Source: Dryococelus australis (Eukaryota > Arthropoda > Insecta > Phasmatodea > Phasmatidae). Taken from it: a stretch of DNA of 64,000 bases. Of the stretch, positions 33,894-44,731 are shown piece by piece. A program made the position numbers and the translations under genes. The stretch spans positions 227,780,991 through 227,844,990 of the forward strand of contig CM056994.1 of NCBI GenBank assembly GCA_029891345.1. The letters are read 5' to 3'. The notes under the pieces are model-generated. The model was not told the origin of the DNA. It did no database searches and saw only the letters and a list, made by a program, of their open reading frames with translations. The first letter of the stretch is position 1. Each line of letters starts with the position of its first letter.

Positions 33894-35234
33894 ATGAGTT
33901 GTAAAAGTATTGAGAGTTTCAAGAGACAAATTTTTCATCCAACTGATCAAACTAGGGAGAATTAAAATGTTTACAATAATAGAATCGAATTGTATAATCC
34001 TATAGCTGATGGCTTTTCTTTTCCAAATTAGGCTTATATTTATGAGCAATTTAGTTTACTAAAGGGAGATCAGGTTGGAGCTGACGCAATTATGTTTAAT
34101 CAGATAATATAGATGTTTGTTCTAATTGCTTTCCTTTTCAGTTTCCTAGAGTAGAAATTTCAAAACATGGAAATATTATTGAAGCTATTGATACTTCAGG
34201 TATAACATCAACAATCATGAATCCTTTAGTGAGATCACCAAGTGAACAAAATTATTTATAATTTAATGGTGTTGATAATCTATATCGAAATAAATCAGTT
34301 TCTAGCAATATAACAAAAGAGGTTAAAAAGTGTTTCTAGTAATAAAACAAATTTAATATTGTATCTGCTGAGATATATGTTTGGTTTTATTCGTGATAAC
34401 AATGATGTTTATTGGAAAGTGGTTACATATTTTTTTTTTTTTTCGGAATTCATCTGGAAACAACTATTTTTTCTTTATGAAACTTTAAATAAAATGATAA
34501 CATTACGAAATATCGTCCTGATCTTGGTAAAATTGATATTAAAAAATTAGAAATTATGTGGCCTATTGTTGAATATGAATCTAACACTGCCATTGCAATT
34601 AAAGAAAAAATATACAAAGATCCAAAAATACCTATTAGTATTGATTATTGGCATTTAAAAAAAAAAAAAAGAAGTCCCTGCTAAAACAACTGTTTTTAAC
34701 TTTGATATAAAATATCAGTTGAATATTTTAAAATTTAAAATGCCCGATTTTGTAATATTGTAGGTTTTCAACTTAATAGAATAAATCGTGCTGAACAGTA
34801 TAAACATGCTACTATGTTTGATCATTGTAATGTGAGAAATATTCATGTTAAAAATGGTAGAAATGAAATTTTTTCTAAAGAAAACTGGAATCTGAACATT
34901 AAAGTTGGTGTTTGTCTTAAACAATTTCTTGCTTATAATGATTTTAGAAATTCAAAAACCAAGCTCGATACAAACTATAGAAAATGAACTTTATTATAAC
35001 TCAACTGTAAACTTTGATGGTGATACTTATTATTCATTTTGGGGTCGAAGACCATTACATGTCATAGATTGCATGTATAGAAAAACTACAGTAGCTAAAG
35101 AAAAAACAAATATAAAAATTAGTGTTGATTTTAATGATGAGGTTGAAGCAGGTGACATTTGTAATGTTGTTTTAATTATTAAACGAACTCATTCTTATGA
35201 TTATTTGAAAAAAAGAATTACTAAATATTTATAA
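33894..35234 (+). pseudogene. Polinton major capsid protein
   Basis: The plus strand begins MSCKSIESFKRQIFHP, then YNNRIELYNPIADGF. The middle holds the GDQVGAD and ISKHGNIIEAIDTSG segments. Near 34,750 it reads FCNIVGFQLNRINRAEQYK, then MFDHCNVRNIHVKNGRNEIF. The end reads YYSFWGRRPLHVIDCMYRKT, then IKISVDFNDEVEAGDICNVV and LIIKRTHSYDY. The FxxGFQ.NR, FDHC.VRN and P.HVIDCSRQ patterns are those of the Polinton double-jelly-roll capsid protein. Stops and shifts abound in the first two thirds; the last 109 codons are open. Confidence 0.75.
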
Positions 35235-35394
35235 TTTTTTATATTAATAAATGGAAGAATAAACAAAATGTTTCGAAATTTTAATACAATATTTTAGACT
35301 TATAGTTGGGTGTTTACATTAAAAAAATTTACGAATGTCTATAAATATAGATTAACTATTTGATCAAATAAAAAATCATAATTCTAAATGAGTT

Positions 35395-35661
35395 TTATCT
35401 TTCTCTTAATAAATTGCTTTTCTTTATAAATAAATCAGATTCATTATTTGCATTGTAACCAAATTCATCATAACCAGATACATAATCTGCAATTGGAAAT
35501 CCCTCGTACTCGTAATCTGCAATTGGAAATCCCTCGTACTCGTGATCTGCCACTAGAAATTCCTCGTAATCTGAATCATCTTCGTATTCTCCATTTAGAA
35601 ATACAATGTAATTCTCTTAATCATAACCAGATTCGTTATCTGTGTCTGAAAATCCATTCAT
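35395..35661 (-). pseudogene. acidic repeat protein near Polinton right end
   Basis: An 88-codon minus-strand frame from ATG (MNGFSDTDNESGYD, one TAG-type stop position, then ENYIVFLNGEYEDD) contains three units of YEYEGFPIAD/HEYEGFPIAD encoded by a 34-bp-scale tandem repeat at 35,495-35,565. It is strongly acidic and tyrosine-rich and ends LLRER. I do not know the family. It lies between the capsid gene and the right TIR, in opposite orientation to the capsid gene. Similar acidic tails can bind DNA or mimic it, but nothing here proves a role. Confidence 0.45.
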
Positions 35662-35754
35662 TTTGAATTTTTTAGTATGATTATTTATAAGATATAAATT
35701 TTATAAAGAAAAAATATTTTTTTGGATCTGTCGACAAGCTCAATTTGAAACGAT

Positions 35755-36050
35755 TTTCATAAGATTTAGATTGCTCACTCACAAAATTAGTATTTCTAGA
35801 AAATTTGAAAAATTGCTTGAAAAGTGAGAAATTCGAATGTTTTTTGCTTAAGTTTTGATGTTTTTTTAATTGGCACAAATCCTGCACTATAATTTCCAAA
35901 AAATTGACAATTTACTTGGTTTTGGCTTAAATTTACATGATTTTCGAGGAAAATTGCTTGTTTTTCAAAGCTCCTTTAAGATTTTTAGAGCTTAAATTTA
36001 GCCCCAGAAACCTTTATTTTGGAGCGAAAAACCTATATATTTCGATCACT
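35755..36050 (-). repeat. Polinton right terminal inverted repeat
   Basis: Ends CGATCACT on the plus strand, so AGTGATCG inward. It pairs with the left TIR over its whole length with point differences and small gaps. Confidence 0.9.
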
Positions 36051-36059
36051 GGTACACAT

Positions 36060-37430
36060 AAAATAAACGAAAGTACAGTAATAGCTGGTGTATTAGAGGA
36101 AAATTAGTAAAATTTGAATTCATTCTTCCACATCACTTTGTAACTGGTAGTAAAAAAGACACTGGGTTTAAACTCGTAAACAGCTTGCATTTGACAAGCA
36201 TGCAGTTGGAATAAAATAGTGTTTTTCTCCATGATTTAAAATAATTAGTAGTATGTTTGCAATTATCCTTTATAGGGACATGTTTTCATTTCTGATGATA
36301 GGTATATCCATATATAAAGAATTATATTTAAAATAAGCGCATGCACACACACATACACATATTCTCTAGATTAAATATTTATTCTAATAATCATCACACA
36401 AGAGCTCAAATATATCCTCAATAAATGTCGGCTTTTTTAATTTGTACATACATATTTCCATTTTAATGTCAAAACCCAACTGAAAATTCTTTATTTTATT
36501 ACAAATAAGTCTTCAGTGTACGGATGATTTATGAGAAAGATTCAAATAAATTATAACATTGAAAGGTCACTAATTTAGTCACTGTACATGCCATAGTATT
36601 ACTGCACTGAGGCAAATAATCTCTATAGTGAAGAATTTTTAACTAAACGAAAAGCTAATATAAATGTAAACATTTTAAAGTTTTGATAACCCACAGGCAT
36701 TTGAACCAAAAAAAATATGTTCCCCACCTCACTCTTGATGCGATATTTTTATTTTTGTAATTAATATTTTTTACAGAAACGAGTATTTGCATGCTATAAA
36801 AGTCTCTTGGTGATTTTTAATGGTCCAGTTGTAACTGTTGTTTCGAAAATTTGTGAATTTCAAGTTGGTACCCCATGGGAACCAATCTGTGCACTCTTAT
36901 TTCAAGGCATAGGAGCTACTGCTATACCATCAGGACACCCTACTGTTTTCAGATCAATTAAACAAGTGCTAGTGTCTCGAAACTTGTACACTTTAGAAAT
37001 AATATATCTTTCTTTGCACTGTTCTCAGTTTTTTTTTCATGTGTTTCAGATAAATGGCTATTTTTTTTTTAAGATAGTACCTATGACACATCGAATTTTC
37101 ACCTAACTGAGCACATACTGAAGGCTTGATGAGGTAGTTACCATCACCTTGACTGAGAATGTCGATCAGCCATTTCATGTTTACCAGATGCATAATAATA
37201 ACATACAACAAACAAAAGAGGAGCAAACTACGTTGTTTGTTCCTTGTTATACTTGAATTGATCGTATTATTAGCTCATAAACCATAATTTTATATCAGGT
37301 ACTTTTTTGTAATGGTTGATTAGACTGTTTATAAAAAAATTGCATGCCAAATAATGACGAGTGTGAGACACCAGTAGTAGGCGCGGGGGACGTTCTGGAT
37401 ACAAAGTGCAAGAGTGGCCTATGTGCCATT
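36060..37430. other. no gene recognised
   Basis: AT-rich sequence. A 99-codon frame at 36,807-37,106 has no recognisable motif. Confidence 0.4.
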
Positions 37431-37619
37431 TCACAAAAGTGAGGTAAGGTTGTCCCCATCCCCCTCTCCCACCCCTACCAGAGCTGTGTTGTTATTGGCT
37501 GTGTTCCCTCCCTTGAGGCGTACTTTGATTGGCTGGTGTTACCTCTACTTTCTCCTGAGGTGAACCTTTTCGTCAGGAAAGGGATAAGTGAGGTTAGGTT
37601 CTGCAATTTGTGGGGAGCG

Positions 37620-37712
37620 GCACAGCTCTTCACCCATCGGAGTCCATACGACGACTGAGCTCTGGAATGGCATAGATGTTCACCCTTCGGAGTCCAGACC
37701 ACGGCTGAGGTG
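37620..37712 (+). repeat. 51-bp direct duplication
   Basis: TTCACCCATCGGAGTCCATA at 37,630 and TTCACCCTTCGGAGTCCAGA at 37,680 begin two copies that continue CGACGACTGAG and CCACGGCTGAG. The block lies in a GC-rich, CCAAT-like region (ATTGGCTG occurs twice at 37,490 and 37,530). Confidence 0.7.
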
Positions 37713-37812
37713 GTGGAGCATTCGCGACTAATTGATTGAAGGATGTGACTAAATGGTGGGTGAGGGGAGGGAGGGGGTGGAAGGGATATGACTAATGGAT
37801 GGAAAGAGCGGA

Positions 37813-38002
37813 GGCCGCAGCTGGTCAGGGGCTAGAACACCCAATAGTGGGTCCGCAGTAGCCCAGTGGCTGTAGCACCCCATAGTGGGGCCGCAGTAGC
37901 TCAGTGTCTAGAGCACCCAATAGGCGGGCCGCAGTATCTCAGTGGCTAGAGCACCCAAAAACGGGGCCGCAGTAGGTCAGTGGTTATAGAACCCAATACA
38001 AA
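37813..38002 (+). repeat. 38-bp array with tRNA-like A box, 5 units
   Basis: Five units of 38 bp follow the consensus GGCCGCAGTAGCTCAGTGGC, then TAGAGCACCCAATAGTGG. Each contains AGTAGCTCAGTGGCTAGAGC, which matches a polymerase III A box and the D-arm of a tRNA. No B box or acceptor partner follows, so these are repeated heads of a tRNA-derived sequence and not tRNA genes. Confidence 0.85.
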
Positions 38003-38164
38003 AAAGTGACTAGATCCATTAAAGTCCTAATTATCATTCTAACATAAAACATGGGCGAAAATATGGCAGGGTGTAATGTAATAACTCCATTTAACCTGAA
38101 AGAATAAATAAGGGTATTTTAAACATAAAACCTTAATGATACTCTGGTGGGCTTTAGTTTAATA

Positions 38165-38202
38165 ACTTTTAAAAAAAATCATGCGAAACGAAGTCGCGCG
38201 GG
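38165..38202 (+). mobile_element. possible Helitron 3' end
   Basis: GCGAAACGAAGTCGC, able to form a short stem, followed by GCGGGTCAGCTAG and T. This ends in CTAG/T as Helitrons do. Other non-LTR families end similarly, and no 5' end was found. Confidence 0.3.
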
Positions 38203-38209
38203 TCAGCTA

Positions 38210-39600
38210 GTTTTGAATAAAACTAATACGAGTATTAATGCAATTCAAAACATTATTCATGTATGCATACCACCAACCTAGTGCACAAAACTGTCGGACC
38301 CCCGCATCGCATCTGACTAGTCGCCGTTCCTGTCTTTCGCGCAGCATCAACTCTCAAACACTAGCACACTCATTCCATCACCACATGCCTTTCTTTTTTA
38401 AAATCACGATCATAAACAGCAAAATTTACGTTTCGTCAATGTTATAGCGCTCAGTCGCGAAAGCTTTTTCAAGTTTGCCTACCAGACTCTCTGCACTTAG
38501 CTCAGGTCCTTGTGGCTACAAGCCGTCCTCTGCATATACGAGACGCCAAACAACTTTCAGTATCTATCTACCACTTTCCCCATGGCCACACACACATGTT
38601 CGCTTTATGCAAACTGACGTCCCAATTAATATATAAAAATAGCGACGCAAATGAATTCGCCAATCCTAATTCATTAGTGTGGTAGTTTTCGGAGAAAAAC
38701 GAAAAAAAAATAATTAATTAATATATTTGCAAAAAATACCAACTTCGTTTTCTGGGTGGGGTAAAGAATTTTATTTTGAAAACAAATACCAGACAGGATA
38801 CTTTAGTTAACTATGAATTAGACTCCCGTATGTAAAATTTAATATGATTGTCGAATACCTGCTGCAGCTTGTTAGTTTGGTGCACTCGACTTCGATTCCC
38901 AGACGGAATATGTCAAGAATTTGGTGGAAATACTGTGATTGATTCCTAGCATTTGTGTAAGTGTTTGGAAATACCGGCTTCAATTTCCGGCAAAGGCATT
39001 AATGTTATGTTTGGAAATACCGGGTTCGATCCCCAAGCGGGTTACTTAGTTATTTATTTCTATTTTTTGGAAAATCTATGAAAGTGCACATTAACAGGTG
39101 AGAACTTACGAGAGCAGCTTAATCGATATGACCTCGCTGACAGCCGGGGCTCGAGACTAACGTGATAAGCTCGGCTGATGACGTGTAAGTGCATCGGTAC
39201 GCTGCTATGCCACTTCACTTTTGCGTAAACATAAGCATAAAAGTAAACATAACTTACCAATCGTCAACTAAGCAACTAAGCACTAACAAAGAGAATATTT
39301 AAATTATGATTATCAACAATATAATATCATTATGCAATCAGCAACAACTACTCATACACATCCACACCCCACGACAACCACCCATCAACTAACCATGTCT
39401 ACCCACTGCACAACTCACATATGCACATCCATCACGACAGTCATTCTTCAACTTACTTATATCAAAGCAAATTAAATATTTTTAAGTATTATTATTAATC
39501 GCAATTGCATTGAATATAATGTATTACCATACCACTCAAGTACACTCATGCATAACTGAACAAGAGAGACGTACATCCACGTCCGAGGACTGTTAGCGTG
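38210..39600. other. no gene recognised
   Basis: AT-rich. A B-box-like GGTTCGATCCC at about 39,009-39,020 follows two copies of TTTGGAAATACCGG at 38,965 and 39,010, suggesting another tRNA-related repeat. No open frame stands out. Confidence 0.35.
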
Positions 39601-39635
39601 AGATTGAATGAAGTCCATTTAATTGCAGGCGTTCG

Positions 39636-39689
39636 ACCGCCATTTTGGATCTTATCACTATATAAGGAAGAAATAGGTTTTTTCTCAGT
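39636..39689 (+). promoter_or_regulatory. promoter of cassette copy 2 (gene A)
   Basis: CGCCATTTTG (39,639-39,648), TATATAAG (39,659-39,666) and TCAGT initiator (39,685-39,689), 26 bp from TATA to initiator. Same order and similar spacing as at 8416-8475. Confidence 0.7.
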
Positions 39690-39854
39690 CTAAGTTTACA
39701 ATTCAACAAGGTTATATGTAACTCATCGTATTCCATTACAATCTCTGCTTCATAATCTCTACTCTTTGTGTGCATCACCGAGAGCAACATTACAATGGTG
39801 TCGTAATTGCATTATCGAGATAATCAACATTCACAGAAGACCTATTATCGCCGC

Positions 39855-39945
39855 TATCAACAGAAGCGAAAACCATCACTGCTATCAACCCACCACTACT
39901 ATCAACCCACCATGGCTACCAACCCAGCACTGCTATCAACAAGAG
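39855..39945 (+). repeat. short tandem repeat in gene A leader, copy 2
   Basis: Degenerate units of about 18-21 bp around CACTGCTATCAACCCACCA repeat four times between the initiator and the gene A start codon. They take the place held by the 28-bp array in copy 1, though the sequence differs. Confidence 0.65.
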
Positions 39946-39994
39946 AAGAAGAATAGACATCATCACCATTTGAGACATCAGTTTTATGGTTAGC

Positions 39995-40378
39995 ATGCAT
40001 AATGGCCACTGTTGCGACTATTGTACGAATAATGCAGTAATGCGTATAATGTGATACTAGCATTCGGACGTTCAAAAACACTGTTAAGCCTGGACATCCA
40101 CTCATAATAATGGCCTAAGGAATTTATAATTTCATTTGCTCCGCACGAAAGAGCTGTCGGAAGAGCTAAGGGCTGATGAAGACATAGTTTCCTATTTACT
40201 GTGTCAAGAGTGTCCTTATGGTCCACTAGGCTTTATCAATGATGTCAACCAGGAACACTTCAGGAGAGACAGTGTTATGCGCAGAATGCAGCAAGTAATA
40301 CAACTCATTAACAAAACACCTCCAAACACGGTCACTGACTCCGGAATTGACTCGAAGGCATCGACCGAAAATTTATAA
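39995..40378 (+). pseudogene. cassette gene A, copy 2 (unknown protein)
   Basis: Starts MHNGHCCDYC, matching MHEGHCCDNC of copy 1. After several stops, the last 81 codons (from 40,136) are open and read LRADEDIVSYLLCQECPYG, then FINDVNQEHFRRD, a helix MRRMQQVIQLINKT, and TDSGIDSKASTENL. Shared with copy 1 are LRADEDxVS, CP, FxNDVNxxHxRRD, DSGxD and the ESTExL-like end. The short, Cys/His-bearing N terminus and the acidic, Ser-rich C terminus do not match any family I know. It lies 340 bp upstream of gene B on the same strand. The surviving open frame in the C-terminal half argues that it decayed recently or was under constraint. Confidence 0.6.
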
Positions 40379-41109
40379 AACATACAGAACCGTGTGTGTA
40401 GTAAGTGTTCTTCAACTAGACTTTGTAATGCACAGTATAAACTTATAGATGTAAAATATGGTTAGGAAAGTATTAAATTGTGTATTCTTCAGTGAGATGT
40501 TGTAATTATTCTGTTCTATAAAAGGTTTAAATTGATATGTTTATTTTAAAGGCTAGATATACTTTTGCATAACTTTATAAGTTAATGTTTAAAGCGATAC
40601 ACATTGAATAAAAGGACAAGGTGTTGCTATTTTGTATGAATAGGTCATCTAATGTTTAAATTGATATGCAAACCATATTATAATACACTATGTGTTTTAA
40701 AATGGATAAGTCATAACCATGATGCGTTTAGTGCAAGGACTTAAGAACCATCACGATAAGTCTTTTACTGTGAAAGAAATTGCTACATCGTATTCAAATG
40801 ACGATAACGACACTAAAGTCCTAAGCTTTAAACCACCTGATTGTGGTTTGTTTTAAGCCCTGTGGTGCAAATGATGTTTCAACATCAAACATACGAAGTA
40901 CATGACTTGAAATGGGATGCCGGTGTTTTATAAAATGAAGATAGGTTCTAACACCTAAATAATGTTTTCCTCGGGACTATCCCGTATATGTACTGGGAAA
41001 AACACAAAAGGAACATATGAAGACTTTAACTAACCCAGAAGTTGTAAATGTTAGAAGATACTACGAATGTCCAAATATTAATTCACTTGTACAACATTAT
41101 AATATCTAT

Positions 41110-43900
41110 CAGTGGCATCTCGTTAGGGCAAGCAAGGAAAAACAATGCTTGCCCAGACAGTTACCTGACAATGTTGTATTGAAAATAAATATTAAATTAT
41201 AACTTATATTTACTCTAAGGTAACTTTTCACTCATGTGGTACACATTCTACTCGGGAAACTATACTGTACATTATAAGAAAACAACTCGTTGGCTAGCAA
41301 AACCTAGATGTTTGAAAGCACTGTAAGCAATGCTTTCAGCAGGTAGGCGGTCACAATGGTTTCCCATCCGTCCGGCGGGGAGGGGGGCAGGGTAGGAAGA
41401 CCACCCTGGGAGGGCGGGGGCTTATGGCTTTGTCAGCCTGTGTTAGAAGCTACGATGGTAGTGCTTTCTTCACCGAACTGAAGCGGACATAGCCGAAGCT
41501 GGCCTAGCCGCAGGCAGTTGGCGTGGTGTTGTTTACAGTAACTATATCGATGCGTGGGCAAGTACGTGCGCACAACACAAATCGTATTGTTTTTATTTAA
41601 TTTAGTTTTGGTGCTGAGAATGTTACATATATTCGTGCGCGATGTATACGCTACATAAAAATGATAAAATTACTGTGTGAGACTGGGAACCGAGTAAATA
41701 TAATGAGTGCAACACAAACATGTGGATGTAAGTGTGGTGTGTGTGGATTACAAGTGAAGAATTTTTCCAGCAGTGCTTTCACGTTTCAGGAAAGATGTGA
41801 CATCACAAAAGAGGGTAGACCAACACCTGAACTTACGATCACGACAACACGCAAGAAAGGTAATTTTGTAAATCATTTCCAAAAAAAAAAAGTTTATCAG
41901 AAACAGTCGTGGTTAGCTGGATGTAACAGCCTAAACAAACAGTTTTGCTGGCCAGGTTTATTGTTTTCAAAGGATGTTAACACATCTGCTGCAACTGGGT
42001 ATTGTGACCTTAACAATCTGTGCATGCTGTTCAAAAACACGAGCGGTCTGAAGTTCACAAAAATTCTTTTTTGTCTCATCAAGAATTAGGTAAAAATGGA
42101 GTTGATTTTGGTCTAGATAGACCCAAATAATTAAGCACACAACAACGTAAGAATGTTAAAAGAAACAGAGAAATTTTGAACCGTTTAATAGATATTTGTT
42201 TCTTGGTTGTAGCGGAACTGCCTTTCCGTGGTCATGATGAGACAAAAGAATCAGAAAACCATGGCAATTATGTTGAGTTAATTGCTTTAATTGTATCATA
42301 TGTTCCAGTATTGTCGCAGCACTTTGAGATTTCCACAGTATTTTTTGGCCTCTCGTTCAATATCCAGAACGACCTGATAGAATACATTCAAAATATTGTG
42401 TTTGCTGAAATTAAAAATGAAATTGAATTGTTTCAATTTTACTTGGCGAGACGTCGGAGTGTGCCAAACTTACTCATTTGTTCACTGTTTTTGGATTTGT
42501 AACGAGTGATGGAGAGATCAATGAACGATTTAATGGCTTCACTAATGTTAGTTGTTATAGGTCGGCGGGAGCCATAGCAAGTCATGCAATTGAATTTGTT
42601 ACGACAACTAACTCTGACAGTAAACTTGTAGACACAATTTTGAAAATGTTTTCTCTGACATGCTAAAATTTGGCCTGGAACCAGAAAAAAACGTCGGAAA
42701 TTAAAAGATGAAGTAAACCCAAAGTGAGAGTATTCTAGGCTACACGCTGAAATATTAGACAACATCGTAACACAAATCGAAACACGTTTAGAAAACATTA
42801 ACAAATTAAGATTTTTAGAACTTGTAAATGCTACATAATTCCAGTTTTCTCATAGTTTTCCTGGGATCCAGTAGAAGTCCTTAATCGAATACTATGGCAG
42901 TTACTTTGACTTTGATAAGCTTCGGTCTGAACCAAAAGTTGTGTATAGTCGAGATGCCATGAAAACCAGAAGTGTTCAAAATTTTCTTAAATACATTCAT
43001 GAAAATTATTTACAAGATGCTCTCCTACAGTTCCATAACATGTACGTTAATGGCAACAATACAATGTACACCGTCCTCTGCGGAGAGTTCTTTTTCAACA
43101 CTAAAACGAATAAAGACATACTCACGGAACACAATTTGACAAAATAGACTCTCTGGTCTTGCACTTCTCTCCATTGAAAAGAAACTTGCCTTCGATTTTT
43201 ATGAAGGTGTCACGACGGAATTCGTGTACAAAAATTAGGGTTGTTCGTTGTTTCAAATCCCCTACGCCCTCTACAGTGTACAAACAACTCTAATACTTGT
43301 GAAGAGTGTATATTGCTTTGAGCGACGTGGTAGTGATTCAAACAGCTGGGATGTTGAGCATCGTAGGTGAGTTTGTAAAAATTTCCATAGAAATATTAAT
43401 TCAAATTTGCCATTTACTGTTTGTGCAATATACTTTTAAGTCAAAATATTCATTTGCTGTATATTAATTGTGACGTGAATGTTTACAGATATAATTATAA
43501 GTGTAATTTGTGCTCCTGCTCGTTCGACTGCTTTCCATCTTTACACAAACAAATAATAATTTTTCCTGTCTACAGTTCTGCACAAACAAAATTGCTCCGT
43601 GTGTAAATACCTCACTGTCAATGGGTATTAAAATTATATTGATTTTTAGTAGACAAGGTTTCGGGTTTGATGAAGGTATCTTTGTAATATTTTTCACTCG
43701 GGCAAATTTTTTGTAAAACAATATTAATATTTTTACAAGAGGTGTTTTTTATATTTAGGTACGAAATTTTTTTTTAATGGGACCATTTTGCACTTTGAAA
43801 TCCAAATTTTCCCGGGGGAGGACTCCCGGGGAGATCAACGCCATTACTGCCCCCTGCACACAGTAGCTTGCCCATGAAATTATAGCACTTATCGCCACTG
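41110..43900 (+). mobile_element. hAT transposon (ZMYM1-like), 2.79 kb
   Basis: Ends CAGTGGC and GCCACTG form the terminal inverted repeat, and a GGGCAAGC/GCTTGCCC pair lies just inside. The element is flanked by an 8-bp target duplication ATATCTAT/ATATCCAT with one mismatch, the hAT hallmark. It is inserted in cassette gene B. It carries one decayed transposase. Confidence 0.9.
41661..43242 (+). pseudogene. hAT transposase, TTF zinc finger / ZMYM1-like
   Basis: The N-terminal TTF-type finger appears as SWLAGCNSLNKQFCWPGLLF, then SKDVN and GYCDLNNL (family WL.GC...N.LFCWPCLLFS.....W...G..DLNNL). Next come NRLIDICFLVVAELPFRGHD and ETKESENHGNYVEL, as in ZMYM1-like proteins (L..AV..L..QGLAFRGH.E......GNF.EL). 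DGEINERFNGFTNVS lies in the catalytic region. The C-terminal dimerisation domain reads SAESSFSTLKRIKTYSRNTI, then RLSGLALLSIEKKLAFDF. Stops within the dimerisation helix and several shifts make it inactive. Confidence 0.85.
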
Positions 43901-44109
43901 ATATCCATCAATGTTCGAAGCAAATGTTTTGTTCACAGTGTAAAAGCGAAGCGTTAAGAGAATATATGTACCAACACCCATCGTACGTTTAACTGTATTA
44001 AAGTTTTTAAAAAGAATTACTTGTTACAACGTATAGTGAGAACGACAAACATTAGACATAAATAAAGGAGCACCCTGAGTGCATACGTCAATTTACTTAC
44101 ATCATTGAA

Positions 44110-44252
44110 ATGGAGAGATTTAATGCAGTAAGGACGTATAAGAGCGTAATGTGTGGATACAGGAAAGTATGGTTCCGACTGGACAACTATAGACCATGGA
44201 AAATCCAGCTCTGTAACAGGGAAGAACATTGTAATTTCTCAAAAATCAGTCC

Positions 44253-44312
<60 letters not shown>

Positions 44313-44648
44313 GAATGGGACTTGTGCGATGGAGACGACGGCCTTGTTTATAATATGCGACCTGATAGTGAGCTGCCATGTTCTTCAAACGAACTAAGGT
44401 TTATTACCAGAAGTGAAAAAATAACAAAGTATCCAGGGTATTAACCAATAAAGTACAAATTAAGAAGACACTTTTTTGACAGTCCTACAATGTGGACGGA
44501 AACATGCAATAATAAGGAACATGTCACTCAAATCCAAGGGGATAACTGACGTATAGTCTCGCCTTGTGGAATGTGGAAGTGCATAGTTTGGCTAAGCAAT
44601 GTGTGTGCCTGCAAATTCGACTTAACCGAGATGCCATTGAGTAATTAA
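44110..44648 (+). pseudogene. cassette gene C1 (unknown protein)
   Basis: The N terminus is MERFNAVRTYKSVMCGYRKV, then WFRLDNYRPWKIQLCNREEH, open to an (AT)n expansion at 44,255-44,308. Beyond it, in another frame, come EEWDLCDGDDG, NMRPDSELPCSSNEL, MWTETCNNKEHVTQIQGDN, a stop, SPCGMWKC and a TAA at 44,646-44,648. The stop codon abuts the CCAAT box of the C2 promoter. Shared with C2 and C3: GYRxVWF, a QxCNxxEH motif, a C..C cluster before RPDSELPC, ETC...EH and SPCGMWEC. Conserved Cys and His suggest metal binding or disulphides. I do not know the family. The dinucleotide expansion destroyed this copy. Confidence 0.65.
44255..44308. repeat. (AT)n microsatellite inside C1
   Basis: About 52 bp of alternating AT following the codons for SPEY. 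Confidence 0.95.
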
Positions 44649-44709
44649 CCAATGAGAAGCATTGACATATTAATGTTTATATAAAGAAAGGAACAGATGA
44701 CATGTCAGT
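44649..44709 (+). promoter_or_regulatory. promoter of gene C2
   Basis: CCAAT (44,649-44,653), TATATAAAG (44,678-44,686) and TCAGT initiator (44,705-44,709); TATA to initiator is 27 bp. A second TCAGT at 44,723 lies just before the start codon. Confidence 0.75.
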
Positions 44710-44731
44710 TTACATGCGTACGTCAGTTACG

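Larger units (their letters stand above)
23690..36050. mobile_element. Polinton/Maverick DNA transposon, 12.4 kb, decayed
   Basis: Terminal inverted repeats of about 300 bp bound the element (23,690-23,990 and 35,755-36,050). Both ends begin AGTG, as Polinton ends do. Both contain AATTTTGTGAGTGAGCAATC near the inner end and GATTTGTGCCAATTAA in the middle. Inside are the expected Polinton genes: protein-primed DNA polymerase B (+), penton-type minor capsid (-), packaging ATPase (+), retroviral-type integrase (-), fibre-like protein (-), cysteine protease (-), a further virion gene (-) and major capsid (+). Every gene carries stops. The flanking hexamers TGTATA and GGTACA agree at four of six positions, compatible with a mutated 6-bp target duplication. 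Confidence 0.9.
40722..43992 (+). pseudogene. cassette gene B, copy 2, interrupted by hAT
   Basis: Begins MRLVQGLKNHHDKSFTVKEI and carries VLSFKPP, HQTYEVHDLKWDAG, DYPVYVLGKTQKE, TLTNPEVVNVRRYYECP, NINSLVQHYN up to 41,101. The hAT transposon (41,110-43,900) follows. The tail resumes as MFCSQCKSEALREYMY and QHPSYV with a TAA at 43,990-43,992. Without the insertion the gene would be about 160 codons. Copy 1 (9347-9811) has the same blocks without the insertion, which proves the break. Other stops and shifts exist, for example after PPDCGLF. The CSQC tail with its neighbouring Cys suggests a zinc ribbon. Product unknown. Confidence 0.65.
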
